A stretch of 64,000 nt of DNA. Source: PLA3 sp964592235. Lineage in GTDB: Bacteria > Planctomycetota > Phycisphaerae > UBA1845 > UTPLA1. The notes under the pieces are model-generated. The model had not been told where the DNA came from, searched no databases, and saw only the letters and a program-made list of their open reading frames with translations. The position numbers and the translations under genes are program-made. The stretch lies in the NCBI GenBank assembly GCA_964592235.1, contig CAZQCF010000001.1, positions 1-64,000 of the forward strand, in the 5' to 3' direction. Within the stretch, counting starts at the first letter, position 1, and each line of letters opens with the position of its first letter. Shown one piece after another: positions 58,313 through 64,000 of this stretch.

Positions 58313-59407
58313 ATGTTTCAACGCGTGCACGTCATCCTCAATCCTGTCTCCGGTCGAACCCGGGGCGACCGCCCGTTGATGCACCTGTTCCGGCGGCTGC
58401 GAGCGGCCGGCGCATCGCTGGAATTGTTCCGCACGACGGGTCCAGGCGACGCCCGTCGATTGGCCTGCGACGCCGCGCGGACCGGCGTTGACCTGGTCAT
58501 TGTCGCCGGCGGCGATGGCACGGTGAGCGAAGTCGTCTGCGGCCTGCGCGAAGCGGCGAACCCCGCATTGCGCGATGCCGTTTCCACGATGCCGCCCGTG
58601 CTGATCGCGCCGCGCGGCACGGAGAACGTGCTCGCGAAGTATCTCGGCCTTCGGCTCGACGGCGACGTTCTTTCCGATGCGGCGATGAACGGGCGGGCGC
58701 AGGAGATCGACATCGGGGTCTGCACCGGCCGTTCAAGCTCATCGCGGCCGTTCATGCTCGTCGCGGGCGTGGGGTTCGATGCCGAGGTAGTGCGGCGGGT
58801 GCATGCGGCGCGCGGGCGGCATCTGGACTACGGCGCGTATGTCTGGCCGCTCTGGCGGACGTTCTGGTCGTATCGACATCCGGCGATTTGCGTGGACGTT
58901 GACGGTCAGCGGGTCTTCGAGGGGCCGGGACTGGTGATCGCGGGAAACATCCCGCGCTACGCGATGGGCCTGCGACTCCTGCGCGATGCACGCCCCGACG
59001 ACGGCCTGCTGGATGTCTGCATTTTCGCGGTGCGGACGCGTCGCGGGTTGATCCGGCACGCGGTGCGCGCGGCGCTGGCGCGGCACGTGGGTCGCCCCGA
59101 TGTGGTGTATGGCCAGGGCCGCATCGTGCGAATTGCGGTACAGGCAAAGCCCGGTGTGGCACAGGCTAATAGCCTGTGCGATCGAGAAGCAGACTTGACC
59201 GGTACCGGAGCAGCCCGCTCACCGGGAGCAAGCCGCTCGCATGGAGCCGCCGCCACCGACACGCCGTATCGCTCGCAGCGCGAATCACCGGCCCCCTGCG
59301 TAGAATTGGACGGCGACCCTGGCGGTGAGTTGCCGATTGATCTGGAAGTGATCCCCCGCGGCGCGCGGTTCATCGTGCCGCAGACGTGGCGGAGTGGCAC
59401 AGGCTAA
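58313..59407 (+). CDS. Diacylglycerol/lipid kinase family protein, interrupted by a repeat-bearing insert
   Basis: 364 residues from ATG 58313 (AAGG upstream; the long ORF to the left is the lepB shadow). DAGK catalytic domain: VHVILNPVSGRTRGD, LVIVAGGDGTVSEVV (GGDGT), VLIAPRGTENVLAKYLGL. C-terminal beta domain: MLVAGVGFDAEVVRR, GLVIAGNIPRYAMGLRLL, ARPDDGLLDVCIF, and the closing strands VELDGDPGGELPIDLEV. Between RIVRIAVQAKP and VELDGDPGG, where relatives need only a short turn, lies a ~50-residue Ala/Arg/Ser-rich insert containing palindrome copy 1. Palindrome copy 2 supplies the TAA stop. Substrate is probably a lipid. Confidence 0.9.
   Translation: MFQRVHVILNPVSGRTRGDRPLMHLFRRLRAAGASLELFRTTGPGDARRLACDAARTGVDLVIVAGGDGTVSEVVCGLREAANPALRDAVSTMPPVLIAPRGTENVLAKYLGLRLDGDVLSDAAMNGRAQEIDIGVCTGRSSSSRPFMLVAGVGFDAEVVRRVHAARGRHLDYGAYVWPLWRTFWSYRHPAICVDVDGQRVFEGPGLVIAGNIPRYAMGLRLLRDARPDDGLLDVCIFAVRTRRGLIRHAVRAALARHVGRPDVVYGQGRIVRIAVQAKPGVAQANSLCDREADLTGTGAARSPGASRSHGAAATDTPYRSQRESPAPCVELDGDPGGELPIDLEVIPRGARFIVPQTWRSGTG
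59160..59178. repeat. CACAGGCT palindrome repeat, copy 1 (inside lipid kinase gene)
   Basis: CACAGGCT-AAT-AGCCTGTG, a perfect 8-bp stem with AAT loop, preceded by gtgtgg. It is read in frame as AQANSLC. The frame used here avoids the TAA present in the other frame. Confidence 0.92.
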
Positions 59408-59416
59408 TAGCCTGTG
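59398..59416. repeat. CACAGGCT palindrome repeat, copy 2 (supplies a stop codon)
   Basis: The same 19-nt perfect palindrome as 59160-59178, preceded by gtgg. Its TAA (59405-59407) is the stop codon of the lipid kinase gene. Confidence 0.92.
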
Positions 59417-59436
59417 ATTCGGCTCGGCTCAAAGCA

Positions 59437-59459
59437 CCCTCTCCCTTCGAGGGAGAGGG
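59437..59459. repeat. G/C-rich hairpin repeat, third cluster
   Basis: CCCTCTCCCT-TCG-AGGGAGAGGG, a perfect 10-bp stem followed by ctggggtgagggtgta, as in the ygeW/ygeY-flanking copies. It provides the ribosome-binding-like GAGG before the ATG at 59479. Confidence 0.85.
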
Positions 59460-59478
59460 CTGGGGTGAGGGTGTATTT

Positions 59479-61632
59479 ATGCTGGTTGAGATGCTCGCCC
59501 CCCGCCGTCGCTCGACGATGCGCCGCGTCGGGATCAGCGCATTGGCCCTGCTGGGTTGTGTCCTCGGGGCGATATCGCCCTCGCGCGCCCACGCCTGGCA
59601 GGCAACCACCGATGCGCCCCCGACGGAAGGGCGCAGCCGCCTCTCGACGCCGCCCACGGATGCCCGCAGCGATGCCCGCCGAACCACATCGGTGCCCGCC
59701 TCGGCCGCCACGTTGGCCCCGTACGTGGATCCCTGGCAAGGAATTGGCTACGAAGATATGGCATTGCTGATAAAGTCCGCGCGCCGCTCCCTCTCTGCGA
59801 AGCTCTCTGCTGACGCCGAACTCGCGCCGGGCTACGTGCCGCCGGCATTACAGAACCTCACTGGCATCATCTGCCTGCGGGCGCGATCCAGCGGCGTGCT
59901 CCTCGGTGAAGTCACCACGGCGCGCATGCCCATCGTGGAGTCGGCCAGCGCGGCCGGCGCTGCGCTCGCGCAAAGCCTTAAGAAGAATAACGTTCGATGT
60001 GAGCCGGGCGGGAGGAATCTGGGATTGGAGCTGGAGTGGCTTGGGCCGTTTGAGCCGGTTAACACGAGCATCTCGCCGGAAGGACATTGGACAGACGAAT
60101 TGCTTCATTCATTCGAGCCGGGGGTGGAAGGGATCGCGGTGGATTTTGGGGGGGATCAACCTCTCGGGAAGCAGGCGTGGACCTGTCCCAGTGAGATTGT
60201 GACGCGGAACTACAGCCCCGATCTCGCACTGGCCGCCGCGGAGGCAAAGGCGGGGATTCAATTCATCCATAAGGTTCGATTGCAGCGAGAGATAAGGTAC
60301 TTCCGATTCGCGGCGCTTCATCTTTGGCAGTCCACGGCGGATGTGCTTCCGGTGAGGTTGCATCGCGGGGAGGTGCTCGTGGACCGCGCTGCGGTCACGG
60401 CGCGTCAGCTCGACGAGGCGATCGCGCGGATGCGGAAGTATTTGCGTTATCTGCAGATGGCGGATGGCGGTTTCGCGGAGGAGTACAGCCCCAGCGCGGA
60501 TCGCTTTGATCACGGTCCGACGCCGCGGTTGCAGATGCACGCATTGAGCTCGCTTGCGGCGCTCTATCAATGGACGGGTCAGGCATCGGACCGGGAGCGG
60601 TTGCAGCGATGCGTGGAGCGGGCCGCGCGGGCGGTGAAGCCGATCCATCGCGCGGAGCTTCAACCCACATCGAAGTATGGGAAAGCCGAGGGCGATGACA
60701 AGGCCAAGGGGGATGATGCGGGCTCGGTGAAGGTGGTCGAGGTGGGGCTGGCGGTGCAGTTTCCCGGAGAGCCGGAATGCCTGGAGCCGACGGCGAGGTT
60801 GCTTCTGGCCAAGCTGGCCCTTGCACCGAGCACGGCCCGCAACGACTCGATGGCGCAGGGCCTTGCGAAGGCGATTCGTGCGAGCCAAAGCGGGGATGGC
60901 CGCAACGATGGCCGCAACGATGGCCGGCTTGAGTTGATGCTCGACTACGGCGCGGCGGATGCATCGGAGACCGTGACCGCCGGTGCATGGGGGATGCGCG
61001 CGTTGATGATGTGGGGTGGTTCAGCGCTGGAGGCAGCAGCCTCGTCGGCGAACTCGGCCTCGTCGGAGTCCTCGGCGGCGGTCTTGGCGGTGCTGGAACG
61101 GGCGCGATCGCATTACCAGTCTTGGTATGAGCGCGAGGCCGAGCCGCAGGCGGCGGGGGCATTGGCCCGCGCCCTGATGCAGCTTTATGGCAGGACGAAT
61201 GATGCGCGCTGCAGCGACCTGGCGTTCGCGATTCTGGATCGATTCGCGGCATTGCAGGTGACGCCGGCGTCCTGCCCCATGCCCGAGCTTTGGGGGGCGA
61301 TCAACGCGGGGCAGCCGGGCGTGGTGGGGTCGGACAGTGCAGCCTACGTGTCAGCACTGGCGGAGGGCCTGGAGCTGGCGCGTCGGATCGGGGACGGCCA
61401 GCGGGCGGAGCGCTATGAGCACGCGGTTCGCCTCGGGTCGCGATTCATTCTTCAATTGGAGTTCACGGAGGCGGGCTGTTTTTACGTTCGCACGCCGCGC
61501 GATGCGCTGGGGGGCGTGCGCAGGTTGCCGTGGGACAATCAGATTCGCGTGGATCGGTGCGGGGAGGCGCTGGAAGCGTTGATTCGCACCCGCGCAGCGC
61601 TGTACGGGGCGCCGGCGCGGCGCGGAGAGTAA
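59479..61632 (+). CDS. Large exported protein of unknown function, alpha-barrel-like C-terminal half
   Basis: 717 residues from ATG 59479 (ATG 59518 is an alternative). Signal peptide (RRVGISALALLGCVLGAISPSRAHA) and a Pro/Ser/Arg-rich linker. The first domain (about 80-290; IGYEDMALLIKSARRSLSAKL, LTGIICLRARSSGVLLGEVT) distantly recalls AMMECR1 proteins. The second half (about 300-690) has helical pairs with GGFAEEY, HALSSLAALYQWTG and QAAGALARALMQLYGR, and ends with aromatic/Gly motifs (CFYVRTPRDALGGVRRLPWDNQIRVDRCGEALEAL, key DNQIRVDRCGEAL) like six-hairpin glycosidase or terpenoid-cyclase toroids. Function not inferred. It carries a small in-frame tandem repeat at 60895-60926. Confidence 0.72.
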   Translation: MLVEMLAPRRRSTMRRVGISALALLGCVLGAISPSRAHAWQATTDAPPTEGRSRLSTPPTDARSDARRTTSVPASAATLAPYVDPWQGIGYEDMALLIKSARRSLSAKLSADAELAPGYVPPALQNLTGIICLRARSSGVLLGEVTTARMPIVESASAAGAALAQSLKKNNVRCEPGGRNLGLELEWLGPFEPVNTSISPEGHWTDELLHSFEPGVEGIAVDFGGDQPLGKQAWTCPSEIVTRNYSPDLALAAAEAKAGIQFIHKVRLQREIRYFRFAALHLWQSTADVLPVRLHRGEVLVDRAAVTARQLDEAIARMRKYLRYLQMADGGFAEEYSPSADRFDHGPTPRLQMHALSSLAALYQWTGQASDRERLQRCVERAARAVKPIHRAELQPTSKYGKAEGDDKAKGDDAGSVKVVEVGLAVQFPGEPECLEPTARLLLAKLALAPSTARNDSMAQGLAKAIRASQSGDGRNDGRNDGRLELMLDYGAADASETVTAGAWGMRALMMWGGSALEAAASSANSASSESSAAVLAVLERARSHYQSWYEREAEPQAAGALARALMQLYGRTNDARCSDLAFAILDRFAALQVTPASCPMPELWGAINAGQPGVVGSDSAAYVSALAEGLELARRIGDGQRAERYEHAVRLGSRFILQLEFTEAGCFYVRTPRDALGGVRRLPWDNQIRVDRCGEALEALIRTRAALYGAPARRGE
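60895..60926 (+). repeat. 12-bp tandem repeat in coding sequence
   Basis: gatggccgcaac at 60895-60906 and 60907-60918, with a partial third unit to 60926. It encodes DGRN-DGRN-DGR in frame and may vary in copy number by slippage without frameshift. Confidence 0.85.
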
Positions 61633-62019
61633 CTGTAGGGTGCGTCCTCGACGCACCAGTCCTCCGCAGCGCGTGCCATGGGACCGGTCGGACGGAACAT
61701 TTTCATTTCTCCGGCGCAGCGCCGCATTTTCCAGCATTGAAAGCAGTTCTTGCCGATCGCCGCGGCGCGCGCCGATAAAAATGTTTGCCTGAAGCCGCGC
61801 ACATCCCGCCGATATGACCCTCACGAACGGCTGCAAGGGTTGCCCTTGACTTCGCACCGCGATGTCAAGGGTTGCGTTGTTCCCGGCGGTTCCCGCAGGG
61901 TCTGACCTGAACCGGCAACGTTCGCGGGAAGATGTGAGGCGCGGTACCGAGGCGATTTCGGCGCATCGAGTGTGGCACAGGCTAATAGAGCCTGTGGCAG
62001 ACCGACGGGTGTGTGGGCG
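61633..62019. promoter_or_regulatory. 387-bp leader region with alternative hairpins
   Basis: GGTGCGTC-CTC-GACGCACC (61639-61657) lies just past the upstream stop. Downstream, segment B CCCTTGAC (61843-61850) can pair either with A CAAGGG (61834-61839) or with C GTCAAGGG (61864-61871). Only one pairing can form at a time, as in attenuator or riboregulator layouts. Neither stem is followed by a T-run, and the 150 nt to the next ATG include palindrome copy 3. No gene seen. Confidence 0.5.
61976..61996. repeat. CACAGGCT palindrome repeat, copy 3
   Basis: CACAGGCT-AATAG-AGCCTGTG. The stem arms match copies 1 and 2 but the loop has two extra bases; gtgtgg precedes it as in copy 1. It ends 24 nt before the ATG of the following TPR gene, inside its likely leader. 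Confidence 0.88.
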
Positions 62020-64000
62020 ATGGCGAAAGATGCCATGACAGCGCAGAAGAACGCAGCGAGCGCAGCGAGCGGCGCATCGGGCGCAACGAGCGCCGCGGGC
62101 GGTGGCGCGTCGCTCGGCGGGCTTCGCGCGCGGTTTGCCGGGCGCTGGCAGATTCCGCTGCTGATCGCGGCGGGGCTGGCGCTTTATACGGGCATCGCGC
62201 GGCAGGCAGCGCGTCATCACCCGGTGAGCTTTGAGGAGCATCTGGAGCGCGTGGCCCTTTTGCGCGAGGCGAACGCACTGGGTCGCGCGGCGACGTATAT
62301 CCGGTATCTGCTGGGGCAATCGCACCGAGCGCCGATCGAGCGCGCCGAGTTGTACCGGCTCTATGCCCAGGTCGCATTTCAGGCGGAGTCGGGGTTGACG
62401 GCGCACGGCGCCGCGAACACGAAGGCCATCATCAGTAACCTGCAGCGTGCGCAGGAAGACGGCGCTACGTTTTCGGCCGTGGACTGGTACGCGCTGGGCG
62501 AGGCGTTTCGCTGGGCCGGTCGATGGGCGGAGTCTATTGAGGCGCTGGGCAAGGCGCTGGAAGCAGGCGTGACGCAACCGGACGCGGTTCGACGGAAGAG
62601 GGTGGAGATGCGCCTGGCCACGACCGCGCTGACCGATCCGAAGAACGTAGCGGACATCACGGCGGTGTTGAGCGACTTGGAAGCATCGCCGGAGAATTTT
62701 CACTGGGCGACGGATCTGACGGTTGACCGGTTGTTGTCAGCCGGCGAGGCGGACGAGGCGTTGAAGCTCGTGAAGCAGGCGGAGAAGCGCCTGGGTGATT
62801 CACCGGTGCAGCAGTCCGTGAAGTACCTGGAGGCGTTGTGCCTGCGCACCATGGGGCACCGCGACGAGGCGGAAGGGCTGCTCCGGCGGATTCGCGAGGA
62901 GTGTGCCACCCGCGACGAATTGTGGGCGCGAACCGGCTGGCTGCTGGCGCGCGTGCAGCAGGAAGACGATCGACCGCAGATGGCGCTGGCGTTTTATGAG
63001 GAGGTGCTTCGCTCGTTTGCATCGGGTGACTTGAAGTGGGCGTGCGAGCTAGGTCGTGCCGAATGCCTGGCACGGCTGGAGCGATTTGACGCGGCACGGG
63101 AGGTGTTCGCGCGCGTGATTGATCAGCGCGCCGCGTGGGAGCGCTCACGATACGTCACGGCGGGCGCCGTGCGTTCATCGCTGATCGTGATCGCGGAACG
63201 CTTGCGCGGCGCCGGATCCTACGAGGCATCGAACGGCTACTACCGTCTGGGTTTGAAGCTCAACGGACCGGAGGCGGTGGCGCAGCGTGCGCACTACACG
63301 GGCCAGCTCGCGGCGAACTGCCGGTCACTGGGCGTGCAGGCGCGCGATGCGAACGACGCCCGCGTGGCGGCGAGATGGTTCGCCGAGGCGGCGCGGCTGG
63401 GTCTGGTGCGGGCGGACACTGAAACGCAGGATCAATTTCAGGCCGAGGCGCTGGAGGGCGCGGCGGAGGATTTCGACGCTGCGGGTCAGACGGACGAGAT
63501 GATCCGCACGCTGACGAAGCTGGTGGCGCGCCACCCGACCAACGTTCGCCGATCGGCCGGCATGTTCCGCCTCGCGCAGGCGCTGGAGGCGCAGGGTCGT
63601 TATGCCGAAGCGGCGGCATCGTATCAGGAGATCATGACGGTCTACCGGCGGCTGCCGGATGCGCTGTCGTCGATGGTTCCCCTGGCGCGGTGCTTGATTC
63701 GCCAGGGCGGGGACACGGCGCAGCGCGGCGTGGCGATCCTGACGGAGATCGTGGACGACCTGGGACCGGAGGAGATCTTCACGCCGCGGGCGACGGAGTA
63801 TCGCGAGGCGCTCTTCGAGCTGGCGGAGTTCTACACACAGGCCGACGCTGCGCAGTTCCCGAATCGAGACGAGCTGGCGATCTCGCGGCTGGAGGACGCG
63901 TTGGCGTTGTATCCCGCTGCGGCCGAGGCGCCGAAGCTGTTGTTCCTGCTGGGTGAATCGTATCGGCGCAGCGCGGGGCGTTTGCGCGAGGCGGTGAAGA
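62020..64000 (+). CDS. TPR-repeat membrane-anchored protein, cut by right edge
   Basis: At least 660 residues from ATG 62020, open to the right edge. Low-complexity N-terminus (QKNAASAASGASGATSAAGG), one membrane helix (WQIPLLIAAGLALYTGIA), then continuous TPR-like helical repeats (LREANALGRAATYIRYLL, WYALGEAFRWAGRWAESIEA, YLEALCLRTMGHRDEAEGLL, RLAQALEAQGRYAEAAASYQ). Probably a periplasmic scaffold. Whether a catalytic or binding domain follows is outside the window. Codon use resembles its neighbours. The Ala/Ser/Gly N-terminus is itself made of gcagcgagc-type direct repeats. Confidence 0.82.
   Translation, partial: MAKDAMTAQKNAASAASGASGATSAAGGGASLGGLRARFAGRWQIPLLIAAGLALYTGIARQAARHHPVSFEEHLERVALLREANALGRAATYIRYLLGQSHRAPIERAELYRLYAQVAFQAESGLTAHGAANTKAIISNLQRAQEDGATFSAVDWYALGEAFRWAGRWAESIEALGKALEAGVTQPDAVRRKRVEMRLATTALTDPKNVADITAVLSDLEASPENFHWATDLTVDRLLSAGEADEALKLVKQAEKRLGDSPVQQSVKYLEALCLRTMGHRDEAEGLLRRIREECATRDELWARTGWLLARVQQEDDRPQMALAFYEEVLRSFASGDLKWACELGRAECLARLERFDAAREVFARVIDQRAAWERSRYVTAGAVRSSLIVIAERLRGAGSYEASNGYYRLGLKLNGPEAVAQRAHYTGQLAANCRSLGVQARDANDARVAARWFAEAARLGLVRADTETQDQFQAEALEGAAEDFDAAGQTDEMIRTLTKLVARHPTNVRRSAGMFRLAQALEAQGRYAEAAASYQEIMTVYRRLPDALSSMVPLARCLIRQGGDTAQRGVAILTEIVDDLGPEEIFTPRATEYREALFELAEFYTQADAAQFPNRDELAISRLEDALALYPAAAEAPKLLFLLGESYRRSAGRLREAVK

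Overview
The window is high-GC bacterial DNA, most likely from a Planctomycetota member related to Phycisphaerae. This is inferred from gene content, not from a marker phylogeny: a signal peptidase I with a large zinc-ribbon-bearing insert, major pilins processed after Ala, a small exported CxxCH protein and a freestanding Ser/Thr kinase. There is no CRISPR array, no rRNA and no recognisable insertion sequence or prophage. The only RNA gene seen is a selenocysteine tRNA.

Layout. 1-9.2 kb: truncated valyl-tRNA synthetase (valS), an ArsC-type arsenate reductase, clpB, a frameshifted cytochrome-like gene, an SRPBCC protein, a DUF1579 protein, and a BlaI/M56 (BlaR1-like) pair with its operator. 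9.5-14 kb: a double M16 peptidase, tRNA-Sec, fumC. 14.2-34.6 kb: one minus-strand type IV pilus locus. Read 5'->3' it runs: two tandem major pilins; GspI/J/K- and GspH-like minor pilins; pilM-N-O-P-Q; a TPR lipoprotein; histidine kinase; response regulator; HD-GYP protein; STAS protein; gspE/pilB (with an MshEN-like N-terminus); pilT; gspF/pilC. Several junctions overlap by ATGA or TGATG, so the signalling genes are coupled to the pilus genes. 35-46 kb: a cytosine-deaminase-like amidohydrolase, membrane proteins, an SLC13/DASS transporter, two Cys-rich exported proteins, hypoxanthine phosphoribosyltransferase, a bacterial PH protein, a GT39-type enzyme and a flavin reductase. 46.7-53.4 kb: ygeW, ygeY, a nucleoside/guanine deaminase and a ribose-type ABC transporter, which look like a purine-catabolism and uptake locus. 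Two deaminases, hpt and tRNA-Sec elsewhere in the window fit this reading. 53.5-64 kb: Ser/Thr kinase, lptB, lepB, diacylglycerol kinase, a large exported protein and a TPR protein cut by the right edge.

The most striking unexplained structure is a set of short interspersed hairpin repeats. (i) A CACAGGCT-AAT-AGCCTGTG palindrome occurs three times; one copy lies inside the diacylglycerol kinase gene and one supplies its stop codon. (ii) A 29-nt GC-rich repeat occurs inside valS and again between ygeW and ygeY, where it encodes the YgeY tail and looks like a terminator. (iii) G/C-rich CCCTCTCCC hairpins bracket the ygeW-ygeY pair. (iv) Long hairpins built from gaatg/cattc-type words separate gspE, pilT and gspF and encode the apparent N-terminus of PilT. 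These repeats are written into proteins as in-frame insertions or tails.
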